NCBI RefSeq assembly: GCF_902712875.1
Contig: NZ_LR743509.1
Coordinates: 3,052,001 to 3,116,000 of the forward strand
Direction: 5' to 3'
Source of the DNA: Hyphomicrobium sp. ghe19
GTDB lineage: Bacteria; Pseudomonadota; Alphaproteobacteria; Rhizobiales; Hyphomicrobiaceae
DNA length: 64,000 bases
Within the stretch, counting starts at the first letter, position 1. Every line of letters begins with the position of its first letter. The notes beneath the pieces are model-generated. The model searched no databases, had not been told where the DNA came from, and saw only the letters and a program-made list of their open reading frames with translations. Shown here piece by piece: positions 37,508 to 47,281 of the stretch. The position numbers and the translations under genes were made by a program.

Positions 37508-38437
37508 TCAGGAAAGGGCGCGGCGGCGCCATTCACGCGGAGGCATGCCGACGTGGCTGAGGAAAACCTGGCCGAAATGGCTCTGGCTTTCGAAACCGAC
37601 GAGCGAGGCGACGTCGATAATCGTCGTGGCGCGGTTCAAGAGCAATTCTTTGGCGCGTTTGATGCGCAGCCCGACCAGCCAACGGTGCGGCGGCGTCCCG
37701 ACAGCCGTCTTGAACGCTCTCACGAAGTGGAAGCGGCTCAACCCCGCGGCGCCTGCCAGATCGTCGAGCGAGATATCTTCCGAGAGGCGATCCTCGACGA
37801 GCGACAGCACGCGGCGCAGTTGACGCGCCGTCAACGCCCCCGCCGTGCTCGCGCCGGCTTTTCCATCTTTCTGGCAATGGCGGAACAGGATGCGGCGCGC
37901 GATGACATCGGCGGCCATATCGAAGAAAAGCGGTGAAATACTCCCCGGACGCTGCATTTCTTCGGTGAGCGCCAGTATCGTGTGGCGGAGCGGCGTGTCC
38001 GTGAACGCGAGGCGATCGGAGATGTCTGCGCGGCCGTTGCCGGCCTCCGCCGCAATCCTGTCTAGAAAATCAGCATGCAGGAAGACGTGCGCTTCTTCCG
38101 TCGGCCGGTCCCAGCGCCACACGTTGCTGCGCTCCGCTGCCATGATCAGGGATTGACCGGGCAGAACACGTCCTTTGACCTTTTCGCCGCCGAGACACGC
38201 TTCGATGATCAACGGTCCGCCCAGCGCAACCGAGATGTAATGAAAGGGGAGCTTCGGGCATTCGACTTCTTCCGCCAAGCCGTCGAAGCGGAAATGACCG
38301 ATCGCCAGAACCGGCGAAGCAGCGAAGCTCCGAGGCCGCACGGGGCTTCCGCCGAGTTTGCCGATCCACGCCTTCGCCGACAAAATATCGGGATGGCCAT
38401 CACGCGCGGGCGCAGAGCTATCGGGCAAATTCATCAT
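37508..38437 (-). CDS. AraC-family transcriptional regulator
   Basis: A 309-residue regulator. The C-terminal 100 residues carry two helix-turn-helix motifs (ISLDDLAGAAGLSRFHFVRAFKTAVGTPPHRWL and TIIDVASLVGFESQSHFGQVF). The N-terminal part is a ligand-binding region of unknown specificity. It is upstream of the ACAD-like oxygenase on the same strand (about 90 bp) and divergent from the XRE-cupin gene. It is a candidate activator of the oxygenase-reductase-cupin operon. Confidence 0.92.
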   Translation of the reverse strand: MMNLPDSSAPARDGHPDILSAKAWIGKLGGSPVRPRSFAASPVLAIGHFRFDGLAEEVECPKLPFHYISVALGGPLIIEACLGGEKVKGRVLPGQSLIMAAERSNVWRWDRPTEEAHVFLHADFLDRIAAEAGNGRADISDRLAFTDTPLRHTILALTEEMQRPGSISPLFFDMAADVIARRILFRHCQKDGKAGASTAGALTARQLRRVLSLVEDRLSEDISLDDLAGAAGLSRFHFVRAFKTAVGTPPHRWLVGLRIKRAKELLLNRATTIIDVASLVGFESQSHFGQVFLSHVGMPPREWRRRALS

Positions 38438-38438
38438 T

Positions 38439-38487
38439 GCGAAATTATGCCTTGCAAATTTCGCCTGACAAGATGAAATTTTAGGCG
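38439..38487. promoter_or_regulatory. Overlapping inverted repeats in araC / XRE-cupin divergent promoter
   Basis: The perfect dyad GCGAAATT (38439-38446) - 10 bp - AATTTCGC (38457-38464) overlaps a second dyad CGCCT (38462-38466) - AGGCG (38483-38487). Both lie between the araC start (38437) and the XRE-cupin start (38498). They are good candidates for binding sites of one or both regulators. Confidence 0.6.
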
Positions 38488-38497
38488 TGACTGATCA

Positions 38498-39124
38498 ATG
38501 GCCTGGGGAACGCAAATGCCGGCGTCAAATGAGAAGGCGGCGACGGCTTCGGATGACGAAGATCTGACGCCGACGCGCGTGGGTGCGGAAATTCGCGATC
38601 TGCGAAAAGCCAAGAGGCTGACGATAAAGGAGCTTTCGCTCGCAACGTCGCTGTCGATCGGGCATCTGAGCGAGATCGAGCGCGGGATAGCCTCCCCCGG
38701 CATCAAGACGCTGCACGATATTGCGAAGGCGCTCGGCGTCACCATCGGATGGTTTCTGCACAACGCGGAGGGCGGAGACCCGGAAGAGCGCGATTTTATC
38801 GTGCGTGCGGGCAACAGGCGTACGCTGCGCTTTTCATCGGGGATAACCGACGAGCTGCTGTCGCCCAATCTGCGCGGGCAGCTCGAGTTGCTGATGTCGC
38901 GATTTCCACCCGGATCAACAGAGCCCGGATCGCCCTATACGCATCATGGCGAAGAGGCCGGGCTGATCCTCGCCGGTTCGCTCGAACTCTGGATCGGCGA
39001 ACAATCATTCACGTTGCGCGAAGGCGATAGCTTCAGCTTTCCTTCGACAACGCCTCATCGCTACCGCAACCCGGGCAGCGTAGAGACCGTGGTCGTCTGG
39101 GCCATCACACCGCCGTCCTACTGA
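38498..39124 (+). CDS. XRE-cupin transcriptional regulator 1
   Basis: A 208-residue regulator. An XRE helix-turn-helix (residues about 28-82; RVGAEIRDLRKAKRLTIKELSLATSLSIGHLSEIERG) is joined to a C-terminal cupin (about 130-205). The cupin retains the HH of THHGEEAG and the PHRYRNPG segment. It resembles PuuR/HipB-type repressors of amine and amino-acid metabolism. It converges on the next XRE-cupin gene and diverges from araC. The start codon could also be the ATG at 38516; the 38498 form is kept because the frame is open and unopposed. Confidence 0.9.
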   Translation: MAWGTQMPASNEKAATASDDEDLTPTRVGAEIRDLRKAKRLTIKELSLATSLSIGHLSEIERGIASPGIKTLHDIAKALGVTIGWFLHNAEGGDPEERDFIVRAGNRRTLRFSSGITDELLSPNLRGQLELLMSRFPPGSTEPGSPYTHHGEEAGLILAGSLELWIGEQSFTLREGDSFSFPSTTPHRYRNPGSVETVVVWAITPPSY

Positions 39125-39142
39125 CTCTCAAGACGTTGCCGC

Positions 39143-39790
39143 TCAAAAGATGGGTGGCGTGCACGCGCAGGCCACAACCGCTTCGGTCTTGCCGACGTTG
39201 CGTAACCAATAGGGCACGCGCCCGAAGAGCTGATAACCACCACCTTTGCGGAGGCGGTAGGTCTCGCCGCCGACTTCCACTTCGATCGTCCCTTCAATGA
39301 CCAAGACGGCGGTTTCCCCGTCGTAAATGATGGGATCATCGCCGGTGCCGGCGCCCGGCTTATAGCGCTCAATGAACATTTGAAGCCTCTTGTCCCGGCG
39401 CTCGCTGCCGAGAACGCGAAGATCGGCCGCGCCGCGGGAGACGACGGCGAGATCGTCCGCATTGTAAAAAAGCGCGTTTTTCTGCGACACCGGCAGCGCG
39501 AAGAAATCCGCAATTGAAATCGGTATGGCAGTCAGCAGACGATGAAGCGACGCAAGCGATGGCGCGTGGGTTTCCTGCTCTATCGTCGATACGGTCGCGT
39601 TGGTAACGCCCGCACGCTTGGCGAGTTCGCGTTGCGAAAGGCCTGCCGCTTCGCGCACCTGCTTGAGCCGCGACCCGACTGCAAGTTCGCTTGCCTCCGC
39701 TCGTGCGCGAGCCTTTGCGGTCACTTCAACTACCGCTTTTTTGCGCTCAGCCATCGTCTTCCCATCCACGTGAATGTCTGTGTTTCCCAA
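39143..39790 (-). CDS. XRE-cupin transcriptional regulator 2 (PuuR-like)
   Basis: A 215-residue regulator with an XRE domain (VGSRLKQVREAAGLSQRELAKRAGVTNATVSTIEQE, residues about 38-95) and a C-terminal cupin (YDGETAVLVIEGTIEVEVGG). Domain order and sequence resemble PuuR, the E. coli putrescine-utilisation repressor. It diverges from an aldehyde dehydrogenase gene across 165 bp containing two perfect palindromes, which suggests control of that gene. An in-frame ATG 12 codons later (MAERKK) is a possible start. Confidence 0.9.
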   Translation of the reverse strand: MGNTDIHVDGKTMAERKKAVVEVTAKARARAEASELAVGSRLKQVREAAGLSQRELAKRAGVTNATVSTIEQETHAPSLASLHRLLTAIPISIADFFALPVSQKNALFYNADDLAVVSRGAADLRVLGSERRDKRLQMFIERYKPGAGTGDDPIIYDGETAVLVIEGTIEVEVGGETYRLRKGGGYQLFGRVPYWLRNVGKTEAVVACACTPPIF

Positions 39791-39891
39791 ATACGTTCCA
39801 GCGCTTGCGCGTAACCCACGTCATCAAGTTTGGATGCAGGGCCGTCAACGCTCAGATTGACGTCGCGATGCGCGATGCCGATTATATTTTT

Positions 39892-39916
39892 ATAGCGCTA
39901 TGTTCGATAAATTTAT
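39892..39916. promoter_or_regulatory. Two perfect 10-bp palindromes, candidate XRE-cupin operator
   Basis: ATAGCGCTAT (39892-39901) and ATAAATTTAT (39907-39916) are each fully self-complementary and five bases apart, 39 bp before the aldehyde dehydrogenase ATG. They are in the intergenic region of the divergent XRE-cupin gene and the dehydrogenase. An AT-rich run (TATATTTTTATAG) just upstream may form part of a promoter. Confidence 0.6.
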
Positions 39917-39954
39917 ACACTGAGCGTCTGAACTCAGCAACGGAGTAGAGACCA

Positions 39955-41466
39955 ATGGCGGCTCTGGACGACTTCGCATTCCTGTCCGGCAAGATCTACG
40001 TCGCGGGCAAATATGTTGCCAGCCGCGCGGGCGAACATTTCGACGTCATCGATCCGGCGACGGAGGATAAGCTCGGATCGATCGCCGACTGTCCCGACGA
40101 CGAAGTCGACAGCGCCATCGACGTCGCGAATGACGCGCGCCGCGTTTGGATGGCGATGGACGCGCGAAGCCGCGCCGTCATTCTGCACGACATCGCATCG
40201 ACACTTCGCCGTGGCAGCCGCCCGTTCGCCGAATGCCTGACGCGCGAAGAAGGCAAGCCATTCAAGGAATCCACCGACGAGGTTTCCTGGTGCGCGACCG
40301 CGATCGACTATTACGCCGAACTCGCACGGCATGAGACCGGACGCCTCGCCGGCGCTACGGTTCCTGGGCAATTTCATTTCAGCGTGAAGGAACCGCTCGG
40401 CACGATCGTCATCATCCTGCCGTTCAACTATCCGCTCGTTCTGTTGTGCTGGGAAGCCGCGGCGGCGCTGGCGGGCGGAAACTCCGTCATCATCAAACCG
40501 CATGAGCAGACGAGCTTGACGACGCTCAAGTTCATGGAGGTTTTCGCGGGTCTGCCGCCCGGGCTGCTGCAGGTCGTTACCGGCGGCGCGCGCGTCGGCC
40601 AGCGCCTCATCGCGAGCCCCAAAACGCATGGCGTTGCCTACACCGGTTCCGTTGCTGTCGGTCAGGCCGTGGCGCGGACGTGCGCGGAGAGTTTCAAACC
40701 GAGCCTCATAGAAGCTTCCGGCAACGATCCGTTTATCGTCATGCCGTCAGCGCCGCTCGACATGGCCGTCAGAGGCGCCGCCTTCGCTGCGTATCTCAAT
40801 TGCGGCCAGGTCTGCACGTCGGCCGAACGCTTCTACGTTCATGAAGACATTCACGACGCCTTCGTCGAAGGGCTTGTCGCCGAGGCACGCAAGCTCCGCA
40901 TCGGCAACGGTCTCGGCGCCGTCGATCTCGGGCCGCTCGCGACCAGCCGGCAGCGCGATCGTTTCGAAGGACTGATCGCGCGCGCCCGCCAACAGGGCGC
41001 CAAGGTGGAGACCGGCGGCGGCCGTCCCGCAGCGCTCAATCGCGGCTGGTTCGTCGAGCCGACCGTTCTCTCCGGCGTCACGCCCGATATGGAGATTCTC
41101 AACGAAGAGCCGTTCGGCCCCGTCGCGCCGATCTGCAAGGTGAAGAGCTTCGACGAAGCCATCACTCTCGCCAATCGTTCGCGGTTCGGGCTCGGCGCCA
41201 ATCTCTATTCGCTCGACATGGATGAAGCTTTCCGGGCGGTGCGCGAAATCGAATCCGGCATCCTCTGGGTCAACGCACCGCTTCTCGATAATGACGCCTT
41301 GCCCTTCGGCGGACGTAAGCTCTCCGGCAGCGGTCGTCAGCTTGGTCCGGAAGGCCTTGCGCAATTCCAGAACACCAAGTTCGTCATGATCGATCCGAAG
41401 GCTTCGAACCAGGACTTCTGGTGGTTCCCGTATTCCAAGGCGGAAAGCTTCGAGCCCAGCGCATGA
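39955..41466 (+). CDS. Aldehyde dehydrogenase 1
   Basis: A 503-residue NAD(P)-dependent aldehyde dehydrogenase. The nucleophile Cys287 is in NCGQVCTSAER; the general base Glu is kept in EASGNDPF, though the usual ELGG reads EASG. The substrate channel LPFNYPLVLLCWEAAAALAGG and EEPFGPVAP are typical. It oxidises an aldehyde, probably from amine breakdown, to the acid. Its stop overlaps the next gene's ATG (ATGA), so the two are coupled. An SD (CGGAGTAG) lies 10 bp before the ATG. Confidence 0.93.
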   Translation: MAALDDFAFLSGKIYVAGKYVASRAGEHFDVIDPATEDKLGSIADCPDDEVDSAIDVANDARRVWMAMDARSRAVILHDIASTLRRGSRPFAECLTREEGKPFKESTDEVSWCATAIDYYAELARHETGRLAGATVPGQFHFSVKEPLGTIVIILPFNYPLVLLCWEAAAALAGGNSVIIKPHEQTSLTTLKFMEVFAGLPPGLLQVVTGGARVGQRLIASPKTHGVAYTGSVAVGQAVARTCAESFKPSLIEASGNDPFIVMPSAPLDMAVRGAAFAAYLNCGQVCTSAERFYVHEDIHDAFVEGLVAEARKLRIGNGLGAVDLGPLATSRQRDRFEGLIARARQQGAKVETGGGRPAALNRGWFVEPTVLSGVTPDMEILNEEPFGPVAPICKVKSFDEAITLANRSRFGLGANLYSLDMDEAFRAVREIESGILWVNAPLLDNDALPFGGRKLSGSGRQLGPEGLAQFQNTKFVMIDPKASNQDFWWFPYSKAESFEPSA

Positions 41467-42026
41467 AAATACTTCTCGTCACGGCTCATCCGCGCGCGGA
41501 CTCGCTTACCTATGCCGCCGCCAAGGCTTTTGCCGAGGCGGCAAAGGCCAATGGTCACGAGATCGAACTTGCGGATCTCATGGCGGAAGGGTTCGATCCG
41601 GTTCTCAGAGAGCCTGACGAGCCGGATTGGTCGGATGCAAAAAAGGTTTATTCCGCTGCTGTGCGGGCCGAGATGGCCCGCATCGAGCGTAACGACGCGA
41701 CCGTGATGGTCTTTCCAGTATGGTGGTGGTCGATGCCGGCCCTTCTCAAGGGCTGGATCGACCGCGTTTGGAATAATGGTTGGGCCTACGGCGACAAGAA
41801 ATATCCGCAGTCGCGCGCTTGGATGCTGGCCATTGCGGGCAGTTCAGCAGAGGCCTACGCAAAACGCGGCTATGACGACGCGATGCGCACGCAGCTCGAA
41901 GTCGGCATTCTAGGTTATTGCGGGATTCCCGAGACGCGGCTCGAAATTCTGTTCGACGCAATTGAAGGACCGCCGGGGCCGGAGGACATTCTCGCGGCCG
42001 CGCGGCGACTGGGTTCTGAATTCTAG
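41463..42026 (+). CDS. NAD(P)H dehydrogenase (quinone), flavodoxin-like
   Basis: A 187-residue flavodoxin-fold oxidoreductase of the MdaB/DT-diaphorase type. MKILLVTAHPRADSLTYAAAKAF is the FMN/FAD phosphate loop, and FPVWWWSMPALLKGWIDRVW is the second flavin motif. It reduces quinones or other electron acceptors. Because it is translationally coupled to the aldehyde dehydrogenase it may take part in the same pathway, for example detoxifying a quinone or disposing of electrons. The start at 41463 overlaps the previous stop. Confidence 0.9.
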   Translation: MKILLVTAHPRADSLTYAAAKAFAEAAKANGHEIELADLMAEGFDPVLREPDEPDWSDAKKVYSAAVRAEMARIERNDATVMVFPVWWWSMPALLKGWIDRVWNNGWAYGDKKYPQSRAWMLAIAGSSAEAYAKRGYDDAMRTQLEVGILGYCGIPETRLEILFDAIEGPPGPEDILAAARRLGSEF

Positions 42027-42030
42027 GCGC

Positions 42031-44484
42031 TCAGGCTTTGATGCGCTCGCTCTTCGGATCGTACCAGGGGCCGAGTTGCGCGCGCGCCGGATAGCGCTGC
42101 CACGCGACTTCGACTTCGAGGGGCGCAGCGGCGAGCCACTCAGCGGTGACGCCCTCTTCGCAGCGCACGTAACCCATGCCGAGCGACGCGCCGATACGGT
42201 GACCGTAGCCGCCGGACGTGATCGAGCCGATCACCTTGCCGTCCCGCCAGATCGGCTCCTCATGATAGAGCAACGGCGCGTCATCGCCTTCGAGTTGGAT
42301 TTGCACCAACCGCCTTTTCAGCGGACTGCTTTCGCGCTGCTTCAGGAGCGCCTCGCGGCCGATGAAGCCACCCTTCTTGTCCCAGGCGACCGCGAAGTCC
42401 AGCCCACCTTCGAGCGGCGTGTCATCCTCACCGATGTCGTGGCCCCAGTGCCGGTAGCCCTTCTCCATGCGCAGCGAATTCATCGCGAAATAGCCGGCCT
42501 GCTTCAGGCCAAAGGCTTTTCCTGCTTCGACGAGAACGTCGAAGATGTGTTGGGCGAATTCGGCCGGCATCAGAATTTCGAAGCCGAGTTCGCCGACGAA
42601 GGTCACGCGGTTCACGCGCGCCTTGGCGTAGCCGATCTCAATTTCGCGGCTGGTGCCGAACGGGAACGCCGCGTTCGAGAGATCCGCATTCGAGATGGAA
42701 CTCAGAAGCTCGCGCGACTTCGGGCCCATCAGCGCCAGCATCGGCAGTCCGGAAGAGATGTCGCGCGCGAAAACGTGCGCGTCTTTCGGGAGGTGCCGCG
42801 TCAGCCACGCAAAATCGCGAACCTGCGATACCGCAATCGAGACCACCATGAAGGACGACTCTGACAGTCGCGTGACGGTGACGTCCGACTCAATGCCGCC
42901 GTGCTCGTTCAGCCACTGCGTATAGACGAGACGGCCGACCGGAACGTCTATGTCGTTGGCGCAAATTCGATTGAGCGCGGCGCAGGCGTCGCGTCCATCG
43001 ACAGCGAATTTCGTGAAGCAGCTGTGGTCGAACAAGGCGACGGCGTCGCGTGTCGCGCGGCACTCTTCAGCTGCCAAGTTGAACCAGTTCTGGCGGCCGT
43101 AGCTGTATTCGATTTCGGGCTTCGTGCCGGGCAGGCCGAAGAAGCCAGGACGCTCGTAGCCGGCAGCCTCGGTCATGAACGCGCCCTGCGCGATCAGCCT
43201 GTCGTGGAATGGACTGCGCCGGACATTGCGGGCCGTTTCGAACTGCCGATAGGGCCAGTGCATATCGAAAAGCAGGCCGAGCGTTTCGGTCGTCCGGTCG
43301 TAGAGATACTTGCAGTTCGACTGGAACGGCATCATGCGGCGAACGTCGACGTCGGTCAGCTCGACAGGCGGACGGCCGTCGCGGATCCATTGCGACAAGG
43401 CCTTGCCGACGCCGCCGGACGATAGAATTCCGATGGAATTGAAGCCGCATGCGCAGAAGAGGTTCTCTACCTCCGGCGTTTCGCCGAGCAGATACCGGTC
43501 GTCGGGCGTGAAGCTCTCGGGACCGCAGAAGAAGAGCTGGATGCCGGCATCAGCAAGCATCGGCACGCGGTTCATCGCCCTCTCCAATATCGGCTCAAAA
43601 TGCTCGAAATCTTCGGGTAGAGAGTCGAAACAGAAGTCAGGCGAAATGCCTTCATGTCCCCACGGCTTGGCGTTCTTCTCGAAGCAACCGAGCAAGATTT
43701 TGCCCGCGTCCTCTTTGTAGTAGGCCTCCTCGTCGGTGACGAAGAGAACGGGAAGATCGCGCGGCAGGTTCGGCAGCTGCTCGGTGACAATGTAGAAATG
43801 CTCGGCGGCGTGGAGGGGAAGCGATACGCCGCTCAGCGCGGCGAGATCGCGCGACCACATTCCGCCGGAGATGACCACCTTATCGGCGCGGACTTCGCCC
43901 TGATCGGTGATCGCGCCGACAGCGCGGCCGCCTTTGACGAGGATGCGTTCAACGCGGATGTTCTCAAGGATCGTCGCTCCGGCCTTGCGCGCGCCCTTCG
44001 CCATCGCGATCGTCACGTCGACCGGATTGACCTGCCCGTCTTTCGGCGCCCAAAGGCCGCCGACGAGGCCGTCGGTGTTCAGTGGCGACCAGCGCTCCTT
44101 GAGTTCTTCCGGCCGCAAGACCTCAACTGGGAGGCCGAAATTTCTGGCCATTGAGGCGCCGCGCTTCAGTTCTTCGAAACGTCCTTCCGTCTTCGCGGCG
44201 CGAAGCGCACCGTTCTGACGAAAGCCGGTTGCCTGTCCTGTTTCGGATTCGAGGCTGGCGAAGAGTTCACCCGTGTATTTCGCCAGCTCAGTCATGTTGC
44301 GCGTGGCGCGAAGCTGGGTGACGAGGCCGGCTGCATGCCAGGTCGTGCCGCACGTCAGCTGCTTGCGTTCGCAAAGCATGACGTCGGTGATGCCGAGTTT
44401 CGCCAAGTGATAGGCAATCGAGACGCCGGCAACGCCGCCCCCGACAATCAGAACCTCGACGCGATTCCGGAACGACGACATCAA
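42031..44484 (-). CDS. FAD-dependent amine oxidoreductase (dimethylglycine/sarcosine dehydrogenase-like)
   Basis: An 817-residue two-part protein. Residues 1-390 form a D-amino-acid-oxidase-like FAD domain with the VGGGVAG dinucleotide motif (14-20) and TTWHAAGL, where His50 is the predicted covalent FAD site. Residues 430-817 resemble GcvT, with [15 protein letters not shown] and [10 protein letters not shown], and bind tetrahydrofolate. Relatives demethylate dimethylglycine or sarcosine and pass formaldehyde to folate. It follows the second importer operon on the same strand after 92 bp, which contain a palindromic operator. Substrate is inferred; N-methyl amines are most likely. Confidence 0.9.
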   Translation of the reverse strand: MMSSFRNRVEVLIVGGGVAGVSIAYHLAKLGITDVMLCERKQLTCGTTWHAAGLVTQLRATRNMTELAKYTGELFASLESETGQATGFRQNGALRAAKTEGRFEELKRGASMARNFGLPVEVLRPEELKERWSPLNTDGLVGGLWAPKDGQVNPVDVTIAMAKGARKAGATILENIRVERILVKGGRAVGAITDQGEVRADKVVISGGMWSRDLAALSGVSLPLHAAEHFYIVTEQLPNLPRDLPVLFVTDEEAYYKEDAGKILLGCFEKNAKPWGHEGISPDFCFDSLPEDFEHFEPILERAMNRVPMLADAGIQLFFCGPESFTPDDRYLLGETPEVENLFCACGFNSIGILSSGGVGKALSQWIRDGRPPVELTDVDVRRMMPFQSNCKYLYDRTTETLGLLFDMHWPYRQFETARNVRRSPFHDRLIAQGAFMTEAAGYERPGFFGLPGTKPEIEYSYGRQNWFNLAAEECRATRDAVALFDHSCFTKFAVDGRDACAALNRICANDIDVPVGRLVYTQWLNEHGGIESDVTVTRLSESSFMVVSIAVSQVRDFAWLTRHLPKDAHVFARDISSGLPMLALMGPKSRELLSSISNADLSNAAFPFGTSREIEIGYAKARVNRVTFVGELGFEILMPAEFAQHIFDVLVEAGKAFGLKQAGYFAMNSLRMEKGYRHWGHDIGEDDTPLEGGLDFAVAWDKKGGFIGREALLKQRESSPLKRRLVQIQLEGDDAPLLYHEEPIWRDGKVIGSITSGGYGHRIGASLGMGYVRCEEGVTAEWLAAAPLEVEVAWQRYPARAQLGPWYDPKSERIKA

Positions 44485-44531
44485 ACCTACCTATGGACTG
44501 ATTTTCCCTACGCAGACTTTCGTCTGTCATC

Positions 44532-44567
44532 GTGAAATTTTCAATAGAAATTTTCACTTATGTGATT
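44532..44567. promoter_or_regulatory. TGAAA/TTTCA dyads before the DMGDH-like gene
   Basis: The near-perfect dyad GTGAAATTTTC (44532-44542) - AATA - GAAATTTTCAC (44547-44557) is followed by TTTCACTTATGTGATT (44552-44567). The latter is one of three 16-base sites with the form TTTC-N6-GTGA in the window; the others are at 58904 and 60253. Location: between the second PotC-like gene and the DMGDH-like ATG. Confidence 0.6.
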
Positions 44568-44576
44568 TTTTGGACT

Positions 44577-45386
44577 TTATTTTCTGCTGCGACGGGACAG
44601 TCCGTACCAGACGTAGGCGAGACCAACGGCCGTGAACACCGAAGCAGCCAATACGAACGACGCGACCGCGATTTGAGGCGTCGCGCTCGAACGGAGCGAC
44701 AGCCAAAGCATGACCGGCAGCGTTTGCGTTTCGCGCGTCGTCAAGAACAGCGCCATGATGAATTCGTTCAGCGACGTGATGAATGCAAACAGGCCCGCCG
44801 ACACGATGCCAGTCATCGCGACGGGCACGATGACGTTGAAGAAGGCCTTGAGGGGCGGAGCACCGAGATCGCCGGCCGCCTCCATCAAACTCTTATCGAG
44901 CGTTTCGAACGTCGGCACGAGAACCGTGATCGCCAACGGAAGCGCCCAAAGCGTGTGAGCGCACGCGACGAGGAATTTGGAGCCGAACAGATCTTGGCCG
45001 AACAGATTGACGGAGCCGAGCCCCATAGCCACCGATATGCCGAGCACGACGCCCGGAACGAAGAGAGGCAAGATCAAAAGCGTTTGCAAGAGAGGCTGGG
45101 CTTTTTTACCATTCGCCAGTGCGTAAGACGCCGGCAGCGCCAGGACCATCGACATGAACGCGGTCAGAATCGCGATGTGAAGTGAGTTCCAAGCGGCGTT
45201 GATCCACTGCGCGTCGTTGAAGAACTGTCCGAACCAGCGTCCGGAAAAGCCGCGGATCGGAAAGCGGATGACGTTGTCGTCGCTGAACGCCATGACTGCG
45301 GTGATGCCGAGCGGAATCAAGACGTACAGAATGAAGAGTGCCGCAAAAGCGCGATGGAGATATCCGAAGGCGCGGTCTTCAAACAT
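44577..45386 (-). CDS. ABC importer 2 permease, PotC-like
   Basis: A 269-residue permease with six predicted helices and the EAAGDLGAPPLKAFFNVIVP coupling loop. Its start overlaps the end of the preceding permease by eight bases, and it is the last gene of the second Pot-type importer. It passes substrate to the cytoplasm with its PotB-like partner. Confidence 0.92.
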   Translation of the reverse strand: MFEDRAFGYLHRAFAALFILYVLIPLGITAVMAFSDDNVIRFPIRGFSGRWFGQFFNDAQWINAAWNSLHIAILTAFMSMVLALPASYALANGKKAQPLLQTLLILPLFVPGVVLGISVAMGLGSVNLFGQDLFGSKFLVACAHTLWALPLAITVLVPTFETLDKSLMEAAGDLGAPPLKAFFNVIVPVAMTGIVSAGLFAFITSLNEFIMALFLTTRETQTLPVMLWLSLRSSATPQIAVASFVLAASVFTAVGLAYVWYGLSRRSRK

Positions 45387-46272
45387 GGCTCGATGCCTTT
45401 CTGTGCCGGAGCCATTGCGTCACGAGCGCCGTCGTCGCGATGATCGCGATCAGCACGACGGAAATCGCGGCGGCCATCGGCCAGTTGCGACGCGTCAGCA
45501 TCTGAAGCTGGATTTCGTAGGGCATCGTCCAGAGCGAATCCGGGCCGAGCGCGTTCGTGGTCGCGTAGATGCCCATCGTAAAGACGAACGCCTGCGTAAA
45601 CGCTGCTGCTATGCCGCCTTTAGCGAGGGGCAAGAGGACCGTGAAGAACGTTCGGAGTGGCGATGCGCCAAGGTCGCCGCTGGCGGTCAGTAGATTGCGA
45701 TCGATCCCGTTCAGAACGCTGAGGATCGAGAAGAAGCAATAGGAAATCGAGATGTAGGAAAGGCCGACGACCGCCGCAATTTGGGTGCCGAGGAGATTGA
45801 CCTTCTGATCGCTGAGCCCGGTCGACATCAGCGCATAGGAAAGCAGACCGTTCGAGGGAAAGAACATCCGCCATCCGATGATGACTGAGACCTCCGAGAT
45901 CAGCATCGGCGCGATCGCAATGGCGAGCAGCATCAGCTTGTTGCGGCCTTCGCGGAGCCAAACAAATTGTGCAAAGAAAAATGCAGCGACGACCGTGACG
46001 ATGGCGGTGACCAACGAGATGTAGATCGTTCTGCCGATCACGGCGAGCATGTTGGGCTCGGTCAGCACGACCAGATAGTTTCGCAGCGACCAGGCTTCGA
46101 CGTAAATCCCGCCTGCGGGATGTTCGTTGAAGCTCATGCGAAGCAGATAGAGCAACGGCCAGCCGAAGGCGACCACGATGAACACGAGCGTCGGCAGCAT
46201 CAGCCATGGGATGCTCGGCAGTGCTGCCGAGACCTTTGAGCGGCTCGGCACGATGTCAGCCTCGGCAGTCAT
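45379..46272 (-). CDS. ABC importer 2 permease, PotB-like
   Basis: A permease of about 297 residues with the TASGDLGASPLRTFFTVLLP coupling loop. The start ATG at 46272 forms an ATGA overlap with the ATPase stop; the in-frame ATG at 46308 is less likely. The N-terminal cytoplasmic segment is about 20 residues. It partners with the gene just downstream. Confidence 0.9.
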   Translation of the reverse strand: MTAEADIVPSRSKVSAALPSIPWLMLPTLVFIVVAFGWPLLYLLRMSFNEHPAGGIYVEAWSLRNYLVVLTEPNMLAVIGRTIYISLVTAIVTVVAAFFFAQFVWLREGRNKLMLLAIAIAPMLISEVSVIIGWRMFFPSNGLLSYALMSTGLSDQKVNLLGTQIAAVVGLSYISISYCFFSILSVLNGIDRNLLTASGDLGASPLRTFFTVLLPLAKGGIAAAFTQAFVFTMGIYATTNALGPDSLWTMPYEIQLQMLTRRNWPMAAAISVVLIAIIATTALVTQWLRHRKASSHV

Positions 46273-47273
46273 GATTTGGGAAAATAGGTTGCGTGGGCGG
46301 TCTTCCAACCGACCTTGACCATGTGATCGGGGCCGACGGACGGAGCGGCCGGACTATCGAAGAAAAGATTGCCGCGGTCCGTCTCGGCATGAATTCGATA
46401 TGTGCCGCCGAGGTACTCCACCGATGTGATCCGCGCCAGCACCTCGTTTTCGGCGCCGGATCCGTTGACCAATCCGAGGCTTGTTGGACGAATGAATACT
46501 TTTCCGCTGGCAGCATCGGCGCCACTTCCGCCGAGAGCGGGCGGCAGCCGCAGCGAGCAGGATTCACCGACGAAGGTGTAGACGAACTCGCTCGCGGGTC
46601 TTTCGAATATTTCAATGGGCGGACCGATCTGCTCGATTTTGCCCTTGTTCATGACGGCGATGCGATCGGAGAGCGCCATTGCCTCGCTCTGATCGTGTGT
46701 CACGAAGACAGCGGTGTAGCCGAGTTCTTCATGAAGGCGGCGGATCTCCGACCGCAATTCGAGCTTCAGCTTCAGATCGAGCGCGCTCATCGGCTCGTCG
46801 AAAAGCAAAATGCTTGGCTCGACGACCATTGCGCGCGCCAGCGCCACGCGTTGGCGCTGGCCGCCCGACATCTCTGCCGGATAGCGTTGGCTGAAGCTCT
46901 CCATTCTCACGACATCGAGGATGCGCTTCACGCGCGGGGCGATATCGCCCTGCGATACGCCACGCATTTTCAATCCGTAGGCCACGTTCTCCGCCACCGT
47001 GAGGTGAGGAAACAATGCTCCGGATTGAAAGACGGTGGCGGTATCGCGCTTGTAACTCGGCAGGCGATCGACTCTGCGCCCCATGATCTCGATGATGCCG
47101 CCGTCAGGACGATCCATCCCACCTATGAGACGGAGTGTGGTCGTCTTCCCGCAGCCGCTCGGGCCGAGAAGGGTGAGAAACTCACCCTTCTCGACGGAGA
47201 GATCGATCTCATCGACTGCGGCGTGATTTCCATAACGCCTGACGACACGTTCCAATCGAAGGGCACAAACCAT
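46269..47273 (-). CDS. ABC importer 2 ATPase, PotA-like
   Basis: A 334-residue ATPase. Walker [10 protein letters not shown] (37-45), signature MSGGQ (135-139, Met for the usual Leu), Walker B LLFDEP (156-161) and a C-terminal TOBE region. It energises the second importer. Second gene of the operon, 8 bp after the binding protein and overlapping the permease start. Confidence 0.92.
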   Translation of the reverse strand: MVCALRLERVVRRYGNHAAVDEIDLSVEKGEFLTLLGPSGCGKTTTLRLIGGMDRPDGGIIEIMGRRVDRLPSYKRDTATVFQSGALFPHLTVAENVAYGLKMRGVSQGDIAPRVKRILDVVRMESFSQRYPAEMSGGQRQRVALARAMVVEPSILLFDEPMSALDLKLKLELRSEIRRLHEELGYTAVFVTHDQSEAMALSDRIAVMNKGKIEQIGPPIEIFERPASEFVYTFVGESCSLRLPPALGGSGADAASGKVFIRPTSLGLVNGSGAENEVLARITSVEYLGGTYRIHAETDRGNLFFDSPAAPSVGPDHMVKVGWKTAHATYFPKS

Positions 47274-47281
47274 ATTCAGTC

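Noticed and set aside
41962..42864. A 300-codon plus-strand frame opposite the DMGDH-like gene
   Set aside because: Highly charged arginine-rich translation with no domain signal; it is a shadow of the 42031-44484 gene.
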